Of a stretch of 64,000 bases of DNA, positions 26,446 through 39,100 are shown in pieces. The notes beneath the pieces were generated by a model. The model was given only the letters and a program-made list of their open reading frames with translations. It searched no databases and was not told the DNA's origin. The stretch comes from Azolla caroliniana (lineage: Eukaryota; Polypodiophyta). A program made the position numbers and the translations under genes. Position 1 is the first letter of the stretch. Every line of letters begins with the position of its first letter. Location: NCBI GenBank assembly GCA_043228905.1, contig JBHGNT010000012.1:18600001-18664000 (forward strand), given 5' to 3'.

Positions 26446-26465
26446 AGCATGTTGCCTTTGCACTG

Positions 26466-27582
26466 TGTACGCCTATACTCTTTGGTTACCAGAATGTGCT
26501 CAATGTATGCCAATACTCTTTCATTACAAGAACGTGTTAACTTGTCACGGATGTTATTTATTTCTTGATTTCAGTTCTACATGATAGCACGCGTAGATTC
26601 TAATTACTATATTGCATTCATATTTATTTGCAATGATACTACATTACAATGTTGTTTCAACCTTATACCACTCAACCATTACAAGTCTGCACCACTTATG
26701 TCCTTACTAATTGTAATGATGGTTTTGAGTTAATGTTCCATCGGTTAGGTTAAGGTGGTAAATAACATCATGTTGAGTTCTTTCAACCTTACTACCACAC
26801 GATTATTACATGTTGTACAAGAACATCCTTGCTTATTGTAACAACGTGCTCGGTTAGGTTAAGGTGATCAATAATGTGGTGAACTTGAATAATCAAAGAC
26901 AATAATAAGAAAGTTGGGCCATGCCACTTGAGTTATTGTATTGAAATAATCAATAATAGCAATGTACCTCCCACAATGAAAAATGGTTATTTAAAAATTT
27001 ACCTTCGTTCTAGTAATGCTAATATAGTAAGCATGATATTCGACCACAACAAAAAAAAGAGCATGTGCGAAAAGAATATGGCATTCACGAAGAGTATGAC
27101 CTCTGTAGTGCGTATGATAACATTGATGGCTCATTCTCTATAAAAATTTAGGTCATTATAATATGTACTACTTAATTGGATAAAGTTGCTACCTTCATTA
27201 ATTGAAGGACTCGTAAGGGGTGGACATTTTTATGCAACTTTAATGTATAGAACAAAAGTGGCCTAGTTGCAACATAAAAGGGCATATTCTTGACTTCACT
27301 ATGATAGATGATGTGATGTGTAAATTAATGTGTCTGAGAGAGAAAAGAGGGAGAGATTTTATAATTCTACTCGGAGGTCAAAGATGATATATGAGATCAA
27401 CAAGTGAAACCTTTTCATGTAGTATCTATGAACTTGAGCAGTGACTCTCCATGTTCAAATTTTTTATGGATGAGCTGACAACTACGTGTCAATTCACCCA
27501 CAGGCTAGACCCCTGCAAACCTTCATCGGCAATGCCACTCATATCCAAATTTCCTAGTTTAGGATCAAGGTGGTCCTAAACA

Positions 27583-27613
<31 letters not shown>

Positions 27614-30600
27614 TGGATTTTTGCAACAACGTAGAGGGTGATATATTTCTCTTTTATGTGCTTGTAAGATGGGCATCTACACACACAAAATCTTTGCTTC
27701 CGATCTCTCCCTCACATAGTTTGCAACATCTTTGGACTTTGGATATGTTAACTCTATGTTGGCCTATTGCTTTGTGAGCACTGAGTGGCACATAGACTTT
27801 TGCATCCTTTCGCATATCTCGCTCTCCATATGAATCCATCCCATAAGAAGTTTGTAAAATGATCTTTCTAATAGGAAGCTACCTTTAGGGGGAGAGGTTC
27901 CCTTGTGTGATCCAAGTCTTTGGGTAAATAGTTGTTATAGCTCTTTGTTGCACTCCCTTGTTTTGTTTCTCATTTTTGAGAGGTCTACAAATAGAAAGGG
28001 TGGAAAGTTCTCGATGTTGAACCACTTTATCACCAACGAGTACAATGATCCTTTTATGTGTTCCATTGTCATCACTTGCTTCAATGCTTCAAATGCCTCA
28101 TGTGAAATTCTTTGAGGTGGTATGACTTAAATTCGTTTGATCAAGTTCACTACATGAAATAAGACTTCTCCCATCATGGAAGTGTTGTGAATCCAACATG
28201 GATTATTTCAGGTGTAGTAAATGTGTTGTTATATATAATATGTGACAACATCATGACTAGTGGACGATCTATTTGTGTTCATTGTAGGGGGAGCATGGAA
28301 ACCCTTACAATCACACCATGCATGGGGCTAAGGGTGATCATAGTTCCAAAAAGCCATACTTTGGTACAAGGCTCCTAGAAGTTTGCCTAAGCGAATTGTT
28401 GTCCTAGCAAGACTTGAGTTTCATATCCTTGAGCGAGTGGATCCTTGGTAGCTTGGGTCATACATAGAGGCATCCATTCACATTTGTAAATGCAAATCCT
28501 AGAAATAGGAATATATCCTCTTTATAGGGTGAGGAATTAGGATAGATTGTTTTTGAGTCCACACATGTGTGGAAGATCATGATTTCAATCTCTTCCTACA
28601 TTTCTCATGAGCCCTTTTGCAACAATAAACCATCTAGGGCATTGAGATGATGTTGTAGAAGTGCACAAGATTCGTACACAATGATTATATCTCTTTCGAT
28701 GCTTCAAACACTTAAATGCATTCATTTAGATGGCATGATTTGATTAAGTTGATAAGATTCACTATCTAAAATAATGCTTCTACCATCATGGGGAAGTGAC
28801 ACATTCGTATACAGGTGTCCTTTCCTCAAGTAGGAAATTCCTATTTTGTAATTAAGATAGAATTATATGGAAATAACTTAATTATATGCAATAACTAATC
28901 AATCAATTACCACAAGGAACTAGAAGAAAAGTTTGGTAATTTATCTCACGGAAATATAAAAAATACTGTCACAATCGAAAAGGAAAGAGAAGAATATGAA
29001 AAAATTTGTTTTCTTACGATGTTGGTAATCGTATTTAACACACTAACTAATGATCAAATAAGTGCAAGATGCAACTCCATTAAGAGTCTTAGTGTAAGGC
29101 TTCTTCATCCTCACACTTTAGATCATAGACTTCTTCACATCAATCTCATAAGCCCACAAATAGTCAATGTTTTGCCAACATATATAAGTACTAATTTTAT
29201 GGTAAGAACATATGACTCTATGAGCACAAATGTAGCACTAGCCTCATTAATACGTTTGCCATTCATGAACCATCAACTAAGTAATTAAATAGGTGACTTG
29301 CTTATCAAGAAACTAATTATGATATTTGAACTACCTTTGTTAGACATTGAAACTCTCTATTTCCATATCTAGAGCACTACAAGAGCCTAAAATAATTATA
29401 TCATAAGAACTCCAAAAACCTACTACACTCCCCCAAAACTCTACTCAAGTCCTTCACAAATAGTTCATGATTTAATCAATGCTACCATGGTTAATCCAAC
29501 ACCCAGAAACTCTACTCATGTCCCTCACCATTAATTAACTTTCAAATAATTCATGATTTAATCAATGCTACCACGGTTAATCCAACAATCTAGCACTCTA
29601 ATCCTTCCTTTAATTTCTCCTTAATTAACTTGTTTTATCCTAGTGCCTTTAATTATTCTTCTCTTTATGCCCTTACTTGTTAATCCAAATACTCTACCCC
29701 AACCACCAATAATATCTTTTTAATCCCCTTTTTCACATTATTAGCACTAATAAGTTTATATATTATATCACCATGTTCCTTATTCATGTCTTGAACAAAT
29801 AAATATCAAAATCATATTAGTGAAAATCACCCAAGTATGAAAAACCTTCAAATAGTTTCTATTATAAACTCTTGTTTGTGCAGTAATTAGTAATCAACAC
29901 TGGTTTCGCACCTTGTTTAGCAATCTATAATTATATGCTTTAGTATATACATGCTTATGGTGGAAAAAGATGGAAGGTAGTAAGCTTTTTACAAAAGTAA
30001 AAGGAGATGGGTATGCACTAACAATTCAATACAAAATTTATGTATAGAATTGACATCAATAACAAATTGCACGTTTTAGTATGATCATTTAAGTAGTGTT
30101 GCAACCTTTCAAAATTTTGAAAAATAAATCATAATAATAATCGCGAGTTGGAACTTTCATCATCAAAGTTCTCAAAGCAACAATGGACAATTGATTTGAG
30201 GCTTACGCATAAAGCATGCATGATCATGAATTATCTCTTGGTGCATCAATGACACTCCAATGATCACACTATTATGTTAAACACATTTTTTTGTTAAATA
30301 TAAAAAGACGAGATAGCCAATCTTACATTCACACTGAAAGTGCCACACAATCTAATACTCTTCATGAAGCATAAAATATACCATGTATTTATAGTCCATT
30401 ACTGTTTAGCACCTCTAAATCATCAATAAGTACGCACCACTATTATGAAAATGAAAAGAGTATTGACCACACAACTTGTATCACTATATTTAAAAAATTA
30501 TGTGTCATGTATACCTTTGGAGGCAAGATTTATTTACATAACAGGGTAGTCACTGGCATAGAATAGACGAATCGTAATCAGCTTAAGATCAAGCCCTTAC

Positions 30601-30755
30601 ATTCAATTTGTAGCATAGTGACTAAATTTACAAGGTTTATTCTCTTCTCGAACAAATTTAGCCATTCATGGTGGTTTCCAGAAAGAATGTTATGTAGAAT
30701 TGGATTGAAATGATTGAAATCTATGGAGGATACAAGAAGAATGTTGCAACTTTTG
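26466..30755. other. intergenic, no intact gene; decayed repeats
   Basis: 4.3 kb of AT-rich DNA between TPST's promoter side and the 3' end of the TMEM245-like gene. A (CA)n microsatellite is at 27,586-27,612. On the minus strand 27,640-28,130 there are short protein-like strings broken by stops and frameshifts (EAFEALKQVMT, GWIHME, KDVANYVRE) that vaguely recall Ty3-type polyproteins. Part of it (about 28,060-28,170) recurs in diverged form at 28,650-28,790. Near 29,430-29,590 a block 'TTCATGATTTAATCAATGCTACCA' occurs twice. No intact gene was seen. Confidence 0.45.
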
Positions 30756-33700
30756 TCATATCTGTTTCGGAGTTGTCAAAACAAACTCTGTATAAAGGTT
30801 CTTTAATGAAATTGCAACTGTCATAAGCAATGGGCCCATAATTGCTCCCTGGTATATATACAATAAACTCCCTTTGTTTAGCACAATTAATGTAAATAGA
30901 AATCTCCTCTCTCTCTCTCTCTCTCTCCATTGTAATTACCTTACCCTAGTGGTAAGTTGTTGCACTACTACACTACATCTTGGGTTCAAAACTAACAGTT
31001 GGCAACGGTTTGGTTTGAACCGAACCAAACCGCAGCTTAACAGTTTGAACGGTTCGGTTCGGTTCAGGTTCAGGTTTTTTTAAATGGGTTCGGTTCGGTT
31101 TCAACAGTTAGAAACTGCGGTTTAAACGAACGGTTTATTATTATTATTATTTATTTATTTGTTTTAATTTTTAAAAATTGTTTTAAAACAATCTTTTCAT
31201 TTTCAGGCCTTATTCTCACATTTTAGGAAAATCTTTAAAATTTTGAAAATTGAAAGATTTAGAATAATGAAATATTTTAAATTTAAAAAATTTTTAAATT
31301 GAATTTTGACCTAAGTTGAAAACCGAAACCAAACCACAAAACCGCGGTTTTAATGGTTTGAAAACATTTTAACAGTTCGGTTTAACAGTATCATGGTTTG
31401 GTTCACTCTCAAACCGAACCGAACCGTTGCCGATTGTTATTCAAAACCCAACTCTCTCTCTCTCTCTCTAGTTACCAATTCTAAAGGTTAATTTCAACTG
31501 TTTAGGGCAGGATAAGTGGGAAATGAGTTATCCTAGGACCTGTAACACATGGGAATACGTGGGAGTTTGGGAGCCTAAGGAGTCAAGATATATTAACGAA
31601 AACTACATATAGTGAGGATTATTACGGCATTTTGATCCAGATGTGATCGGTGAACAAAGATCTCTTCTCTTGGATCCATTCATCTCAAATAACATATAGT
31701 AATATTCGATCGTATGCAAAATTGACGGTATTTTATATTCATCTCTTGCGTTTCGCTCTGGGGTGTGGGTGGTCTGTACCCTTAAATCATTCTTTTCTTA
31801 ATCTTAATATTCATTGGTTATTAGGATTTGATTCATAGTTTTGGCTCCCCTTGGACACCCCTGTTCATCAGTGGTCAGAAATGCGAAAAAGGAAATGCCT
31901 AGTGGCCAACCGATGGATATATGCATTATGAAATCAGCCAATATTACTGGGTCTTCTCTAAATCAGTTATATGACTGGATTAAGACCCTATGATAGATCA
32001 GGGAAACTGAAAACACCTTGCACAACAATCACGGGATTATGGTGGGCTCTTGCATGGCTACACTTCCAGGCAGAAACTCTAGAACGTCAACTCAGTCAAC
32101 GGCCTGAAAAACATGGCGACAGCTGTAGTACAACTACAAGCAGGTTCAAATACAACACTGTTGATCATCTCATTTGTTTACAGCTTGTACCAGAGGAGAT
32201 TCTGCTTAAACGACAACCATTGTCCTATTCTTTCACACAACCACAGACAAAGTTATGGGGTTTGAATGGAAAGACTTGGAATACCTACATTCACGATGGT
32301 GGCGCAATTACACCAGCAAATAAAATGCAGGTTGAAGGCAAATGAAAGCTTTTCTAGAGATTTCATGAGCACCATAACAGTGAAATGTGGCCAAGGGCAA
32401 AGTCAACAACCTACTGGTAGGATACTATGAAGAGGCAATTGAAGCAGAAAATACCTTGGAATTTACACACCTAGCCAACCCATTCCAAACATGTTTCTAA
32501 CTAATTCAATTGGCATAGCCCATCTCCTATGAAGAGAGCACATGCTGTTCGAGTGCAACCCAAGAGGGGAGATTAGCACTTCTAGTAACTGGAATAGATT
32601 CTTCCACATTTGCTTAAAAAAGAAACGTGTATCTTTTTCCTTCCAGACAGGGAAATGCAAAGGACCATGAACAGATGAACTTTAATGGACTGCATTGTAT
32701 ATAAAAAGACTTTTGCATGGATATATTGTAGATGATCTGTTTAACAATCTTTACTGCTCAAAACTTGAAAACATCCAAAATTTCGCACAAATGTGACAAG
32801 TTTATCGGTGCCACTCTCTATAGCAAGTAATTTATATAAAATGTATACCCCATCAGCGCTTTAGAGAATAATGTAAATAGTCAAGAGCTAACCTCAAGTG
32901 TAGACGAAAATAAGGCAATGCCACCAGCAATACTTAAACCTGTCAAATATGCATTATTGCCGGGAATACCACTCTGAATTGCACCAACACCATAATCCAT
33001 AACTCCAATGTGGGCAGCCATCAGCAAGACAGCTCGAATATATCGTCCCTCCATAGCTAACTGAGCAACAGCTGGAATTGATGACCACCAACTAGGAATA
33101 AGTGGAACAATGGCACTAAAGAATGCTAGTAGGGTTGACATATACAAGAAATGTATATTCAAAAGCCGAAAGAGGAGCCATGTAAAAGCCGCCTGGAAAA
33201 AGGCTGCTTTAACTGTAGCCAGCAAAACACTACTTACAGCATCATCTAATACATCTGCACATCTTGTTCTAGTAGATTTAGATAATGGAAGCATCCCTAA
33301 CACTTGCTCCATCACACCTCCAGATTTGGAAATGATTAAGTAATGAAGTACAGTGAAGAAGATAAAAGAATCTGCACAAAAGCTCAGGAGCTCAGGAGCA
33401 CCAGAAAGAACTGTGCTAGTACTTGAAACAATGAGTCTTGCAATCGCAAACACAAGTATTGAGCTATTTGCAAACACGTGTTTTCCAACTCCAAGCCACC
33501 TCTCTCCAATTTTCTTTGCTTTATCCAATAGTTCTTCTCTTGGTATGTTAAGATGCTCGAGGATAAAATGACCACCTTGTTGAAGCTCCAAATAAGCACC
33601 TTTTAGGTCATATTCTCGACATTTTTGTACTATTGCATGTGTTTTAACCAAAATTGGGTGAGACTGAACCAATTCTGTTGTGTTGGAGTTATTTGCGAGA

Positions 33701-35052
33701 TTTCTTCTCCATTGCCCACGTGCAAGCTGAATAAAGTACTGCTTACCCACATCAGCCAGCTCTGTCATCTGATATTTCTCCGCAAAGACATCTATCTGGC
33801 TAGATACTACATCGTATGCCTTACCTGAATAGCTATCAATAAGCTCAGGAATGTTATTTTCCTCCATCCACTGCTTTAATCCCACCTTCTCTACATAGTT
33901 ACTTCTCTCTACGTGGGATTTCAAGGCAACCACTACATCCTTGCCTTCCAACCCTATTTTATATGAGAACAAGACCAATCCTGATAGAGATCCAAAAATC
34001 ATCAACACAATCAAAAATATTGCAACCAAATGGTGTAGATTGTTCAATAATGCACCAGTAATCCATGCTTCGAATAATTTGTATACTTTTGTGAGTGGTA
34101 ACAAAGCCCATTCAAACCAAGTTCGTGCATGTTTCCATCGCCGGCTAGGTTCCACAAGTAAAGATCGTTTAGCTTCCATTTCCAGCTCTTCAATCTCTGG
34201 CACAAGACCAAGAAGTACGCCAAAGGAGTAGAAAGTGATCACCACAAAAGGTATAATTGCAAAAGAGATTGAACCCATGTATTCATAGGCAAGTGTCAAC
34301 ACAGTAAATGAAACTAACCATTCTGTAAGAGTTGAAAACTTAACTCTCCTGCCTTGCTGGGACCTTCTTTTTCCAATGAGATGAAGCAAAGCAAGTCGAG
34401 CATCAAGTGTGCTAACTATTAAAGCCTTGCATAAGGCCAAAGGAATTGCCAAAAGTGTTCCAAAGAGACCCTGTTTCAAAGAAGTCTCCCAAAAGGATCT
34501 GATAGCCTCATGGATAGCTCTCAACGGCATTGAGCATAGCACTGCCCATTGAATAGGCTTTTGGTAGCATCCCAAGAGCTTCCATATTCCATACATCACT
34601 ATAACAAGAAATATAAGGACGCCATGTGCCATTGCTATATGTATTGCAAGTTGATGATATTGTTGGTGCAGAGCAGTAACTTCCTTGGAATTCTCATCAG
34701 AAATAGATAGGCCAGAATTTTGACAATTATTGAGAATCTGATGTGTGCCATAATGAGCATTTTCTGATATCTCAGTTGCATTGTGATCGGATGAAGGTTT
34801 GTGGACACTGAGAGCATGTGTGCTTTCTTTTTTTCTGGGCAGAGGAGGTTTCTGTGCACTTTCAGCTTCATGTGAGTTGGCTACTGAACCAAGAGCCGGA
34901 GAGGATCTCGAAGATAAGTACCTCGGTGGCGTAAATTGGGACAAGGGGCTCGAGGCAGCAGTCTCAAACATCTCCTTCCATGGTATAGTGCTTGAGCTAC
35001 GGTTCAGACTCTTCTCATTTGAATGACTCAGATCTTTCTCATTGGAAATCAT
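30756..35052 (-). CDS. TMEM245-like membrane protein (AI-2E transporter superfamily)
   Basis: Two coding exons: 32893-35052 (720 codons) and 30756-30848 (31 codons with stop), joined in phase 0 across a 2.04-kb intron; 750 aa. The ATG at 35052 sits in a good context (GCCACCATGA). Residues 1-130 are Ser-rich and probably cytosolic. Multiple hydrophobic spans follow (about 133-158, 195-220, 245-290, 340-370), then a roughly 150-residue soluble part, then a C-terminal block of further spans with the PLIPSWWSSIPAVAQ and SGIPGNNAYLTGLSIAGG segments typical of the AI-2E_transport fold. Exon 2 supplies the conserved end GAIMGPLLMTV...LYTEFVL. The family is known as TMEM245 in animals; plant members are uncharacterised membrane proteins and transport is inferred from fold only. 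Without the small exon the frame would end LEVSS, so annotation by longest frame would truncate it. Confidence 0.9.
30935..31475 (+). mobile_element. tRNA-derived SINE-like sequence, interrupted
   Basis: An A-box-like TACCCTAGTGG (30,942-30,952) and a B-box-like GGGTTCAAAAC (30,982-30,992) are about 35 bases apart, the spacing of an internal RNA polymerase III promoter. The B box is cut by the MITE at 30,993-31,439 and resumes at 31,448 (CCAACTCTCTCT). With the MITE removed it would read GGGTTCAAAACCCAAC followed by a CT-rich tail. No clover-leaf with an anticodon arm forms convincingly, so it is not a tRNA gene. SINE identity is inferred. Confidence 0.45.
30993..31439. mobile_element. hAT-like MITE, 447 bp, with 8-bp target duplication
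   Basis: The element begins TAACAGTTGGCAACGG and its end reverse-complements to TAACAATCGGCAACGG (14 of 16 identical); the inverted repeats continue as GGTTYGGTTYG. It is flanked by perfect direct repeats TTCAAAAC at 30,985-30,992 and 31,440-31,447. An 8-bp target duplication is the rule for the hAT superfamily. The interior holds many GGTTCGGTT/AACCGAACC repeats and an AT-rich core, and no coding region. It lies in the intron of the TMEM245-like gene. Confidence 0.85.
31480..31790 (+). mobile_element. LTR-like fragment, family B copy 1
   Basis: Diverged but collinear with 62,330-62,650. Shared blocks in order are GTTATCCTAGG, ACCTRTRACACRTGGGA, GGGAG, CGGCATTTTGA, TTGGATCCATT, ATTCATCTC and a GGTATTTTATRTTCATCTC block followed by TTTGCTYTGGGG and GTGTGGGTGGT. 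It lies within the TMEM245 intron. Ends and target duplication are not visible. Confidence 0.45.
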
Positions 35053-35157
35053 GGTGGCAAATTTTTCAGTTTCTATGTCAAATGGGTAATGGAGAAGAAC
35101 AATTCAAACCCAAAAGTTTATTTTGAGCACTTCTGCAATGTGCTACCCATTGAAGAG

Positions 35158-35890
35158 ACTGAATCTCAATAAACCCAACAAGTCCTGGGTAATGAGGATG
35201 AAAAACAGCACACAAAACCTCAACATATTTTCATAGAGCTTGAATCTCGTAACAAATTCTACAATTAGCAGGACACAAAGACCTCCAAATTATTACCTTA
35301 TAATTTGAATCTCATTAAACCCAAAAAACCCTTGCACATAGATCTCCAAAAATTACCCTGAAATTTGAATCTCAACAGAGCCAAAAAAAAATACAAATCC
35401 CTAGATTTTTAACCTAAATCTTGAAACTAACGAGATCTAATAAGGCTTTTAATGAGGATATACAAAAACCTGCAATGGTACTTGAATCTAATGAGACACC
35501 ATAAATCCTATGAGAAGGACAGACAAAATCCTAAGACACCACTAGAATCTCAACAGACTCAATCAATTCTATGATGATCAAGATGCACAAAACCTTAAAA
35601 TATTACCCTAGAATCCTACAATGAGTAGAACACAAAAAACAACCTAGGATATTACCATATAGCTTGAATCCCCGTAGACCCAATAACTTCTGGAACACAG
35701 AAACTCTGAAATATTACCCTCAAGCTTAAATCTCAGCAGACCCAATAAACCCTAAGAGTACCAAAACACCAAAAGCAAAATTCTCAAATTGTATCCTAGA
35801 GCTTGAATTTGAATCAACCCAACAAGTCAGATGATAGTCAAGACACAGAAAACGCCCTTAAAAGGTTACCCTATAGCTTGAATATCAACA
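35158..35890 (-). repeat. minisatellite of about twelve 54-80 bp units
   Basis: Units begin with variants of CTTGAATCTCAACAGACCCA and continue AACAAACCCT..., ACACAAAACC and ATATTACCCTA. The GAATCT or equivalent string recurs near 35,161, 35,240, 35,306, 35,370, 35,425, 35,486, 35,547, 35,665 and 35,815. The array fills most of the predicted 5'-leader intron of the TMEM245-like gene. Units vary in length and sequence, suggesting an old array. Confidence 0.75.
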
Positions 35891-35939
35891 GCGCCGCGAG
35901 CAATTATAGATAATATATAAGAGGCTCAGATATACACAC

Positions 35940-36130
35940 CTTGAGGCCCACATGAAGAAGGACATGAGTCTTCCCTGATTTCTTTGATTCTTTTGTGAGG
36001 GAGGATAGACCTCTGGAAAAAACAGGAGGAGGAGAAGAAATCATCAATGGAGATGAATCAGAAATGGGGGAAGGGATGATGACAGGGGGATTGCAAATCC
36101 CAATCCTTGCTCTTTGTTTCTTGTAATGAG
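35940..36130 (-). promoter_or_regulatory. probable non-coding leader exon and promoter of the TMEM245-like gene
   Basis: On the minus strand a strong donor (CAAG|GTGTGTATA, GT at 35,939-35,938) follows about 150 bases of non-coding sequence. An acceptor-like CATAG at about 35,075 lies 20 bases before the start codon. This would make a 5'-leader intron of about 865 bases containing the minisatellite. It is inferred from splice signals only. Confidence 0.35.
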
Positions 36131-39100
36131 AGGAGGGCCCACTTACACTCCTTCCTTTTCATCTGCACTGTTGGCTCTTGACATATCAACAAATTCTGTT
36201 TGTTTTATCCCATAGGTTAAGGTTTTGGTCTGCCATGGCAATGGTCAACCTCTGTGTGGTTTCTAATATGTGTATATTCTTCATGATGAACTGTTGTGGG
36301 CAGCTAGGCTAAGCCAAGCCAACACATCTTTTTTTGTTCTTTTTTTCTTCATCCTTTTGTTTATTATTATCATCCATCCATCCATCCGTCCCTTTTTCGC
36401 CTTTGGATCTTATTGAGCATTTGTTTTGTTTAATGTTTTTTGTGTTTAATGTTTTTTGTTTGCTCGAGGAGCCCGACTCGATGATTACGTAATGTGAGTT
36501 GTTTCCTTGGCTTTCCTTCTCTCTTTTTTGCTCTTTGGATTTGATGGATTTAATGGCAATTCAGCTATCATCTCTAGTTGAAAGGGATCGGCAATGGCAT
36601 CTTTTTTTGGGTCCAAAAAAATAAAAACATTTGCCCTTTAGAAGACAATGATTATCTTTTACTATCTATCTCTGTATTGTGGAGGAATCTTTGTATTTTG
36701 GAAAGAGATTCTGGAAATTGGGACTATGTATCAATGGTATAAAGCTGTGTTTTAGGAACAAAACGATCTTTGTAATATGGAGGAATCTTTATATTTTGGA
36801 AATTGTGATTCTGTGTTAATGTTATAAAGTTATGTTTTAGGAACAAGTTGTCATTGTGCATGATCCCAACTACGAATTATTGTAATTGTATTTTGATAAT
36901 GAGCATGACATTACCACTACATGCACAACATCAATGCTACAAAACAAAAGCTTTATCACTACGGCATCATGTTTTATAATTTTGATTTCAAGTAACATGC
37001 AAATCCAAGATGTGGGGAAGTCTAAAGTCTCCTTTATACATAAACCTAAGGGTAAATAATGCTTTCACATTTTGCTCGAGCACACATAACATGTTGGGAT
37101 TTGATGAAGTAAAAAGTCAATCGTTTCCCCAACTCTATTTGCAAGGCCTTTGTGCTTCTTCATTACATTTGGCAATACATGACCTAGTGTTGTTTGTGAA
37201 ACAAATTTCTTGTTTATCATGGTTAGTGTGTTCTTTTCAATTGTGGACTTCAAGAAGTTATGCTTCTGTAAATGCCACGACTTTTCTCTTGATGGCGTAT
37301 GTAAATTTGGATATTGTAATATTTGAAAATACGTACAAATTTTGGATGAATCAACATTCAAAGAATATCTCATAGTTAATCTAGGAGAATGGCATGTTGT
37401 TAGAAAGAAAGAAAGAAAGATATCTTAATGTCTTCTAAGACCAAAATTGGCCCATGAGACAATTGGTTTACAACAAATTTGGGGTATTTACCCATTCATC
37501 GAAAGTATAAATAAATAAATAAAATAGAACTCAAGCTAAAGAGTTCTAGTAAAAAAACATGTTCGATGGCTTTATACTAGGCCTAGTTTCATTTCCGTCC
37601 AAGTCTCTCGAAAAGAAGCGAGAGGTCAAAGGGTTTCGACGTGGATGTGGCCCGTGGTCCCAATGTAAATGGTACCCCAACCATAGCTCACCTAATTTCA
37701 CTTCATTTTGACACTGCTCACTCTTGAATTACTAATATATCTTAGGTCAAATATGTGTTTGTATATATTGTTTAATTTAGAAAGAGGCATATGATTGTAG
37801 ATATAATGAAAACAAATATATCTAGACTTGGTATAACATGTAAATGTGCACATGATAGTGTTTCTATGCAATCGAAATGCTCCCTACGACATATCAAAGA
37901 GGAAATGAGTATGTGCCATACATTTGCAAAGATTACAGGAATTTGCTCCGTTGAACTTATTTATACTAGCTACAAACAATTTAATCTTTGTTACAATGGT
38001 TTTCTAAGTTTAAACTTTTTCTAGGTCATGCCTCCTATGTACCAACCTAGTGCTCCTAGGGTGACAACCTTATGACCCTTGTCATTATGGCCAAGACTTG
38101 TGATGGTTAAGCTAGATCCAAATATTGCATTGTTATGTTCAAACAAAATAAAACCTCCTCCTTGCTCTTTTGTAGCCAAGTCAAGCTTGTAGTGACTCAT
38201 TGAGGAGGCTCAAGACTTGTTTTTAGATGCTATTTTGATATATTGAAACAAGAGCATTTCCACTTCATAAATAACCTTTACACAATTATGCTTCCTCATT
38301 ATTCTCCTTTAGATACTATATCGAAACAAGAGAATATCCTCTTCATAAATACCCTTTACACAATTTTACTCCTTCATTAATCTCCTTTTGACAATCACAA
38401 ACTCCATTTCCATCACAAAATCTCACTCATTGAGTGTGAAGATAAATCACAACGTGTAAGCAACTTTATACATTGACTATTAGTGTTTTTGAGTCACAAC
38501 ACAATAGTTATAGTTGGCATGCATTAAGCCTTCTTCTTTATTCTATGTTCATTCTACTTTGCTACTCAGCTTGTCAAAAAATTGACTTTAGCTCAACACT
38601 TCCAGAAAGTTAGGAATAAACAATACAATATTTGTCCTTTTTCGAAAGGCATCAAATATCCAATCAATTCAAGCAAGGAAAACTTATTTGAAAATTTTGA
38701 TGGCATGGAAAATTATTTCATGCATTGAAAATTAAATCTTCCCATTGTAAAACTACAAATCTCTATTTTCTAAGATTAAGAGAGCATTCAAATATCTCGA
38801 TCCATAAATGAGAATATGCAATTGCAGTAAATAAATTAGCACCACAAATTATAACTTACTCTTCATTGTCCTTGGATTGAGAATGAGCAATTGCAGTAAA
38901 AAGTGAAAGACCAAATTAAAGCTTACTCTTCCTTGTCCTTGAATACTAGTTGTGGTAAAAATGTAAACATGTGCGAACCATCAAGAATCAAAAAATACAA
39001 CTCAATAATTGAGGTTATTAATCAAGGAGCAAATGAGGTGCCATTAAACTTGGAAAGTATTGCATGCTCCATTATAGTTTCAGGTGTTTAAAGCACGCTT

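Larger units (their letters stand above)
26110..26463 (+). repeat. 177-bp tandem duplication, each copy with a TATA box
   Basis: Copy 1 starts at about 26,110 and copy 2 at about 26,287. Shared blocks are AAAAATCGA.CTCTCATC, TGTACAC.AGA, CTCGCCAAAA, CATGCGAACATA, CTTGACCG.CAAAG, TCTATATAAATAGAG and GTTGCC.TTGCACTG. Copies have diverged by substitutions and small indels. The region lies upstream of TPST but the TATA motifs point away from it. Confidence 0.8.

Noticed and set aside
30942-30992. Candidate tRNA gene from A- and B-box-like motifs
   Set aside because: Acceptor and anticodon stems do not form and the B box is cut by a MITE; a SINE-like origin fits better.
31971-32345. 124-codon plus-strand frame inside the TMEM245 intron
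   Set aside because: No motif recognised and it lies antisense within an intron; could be a decayed element fragment but cannot be supported as a gene.
33110-34231. Plus-strand frames of 67-96 codons opposite the TMEM245-like coding exon
   Set aside because: Antisense shadows of a well-supported exon.
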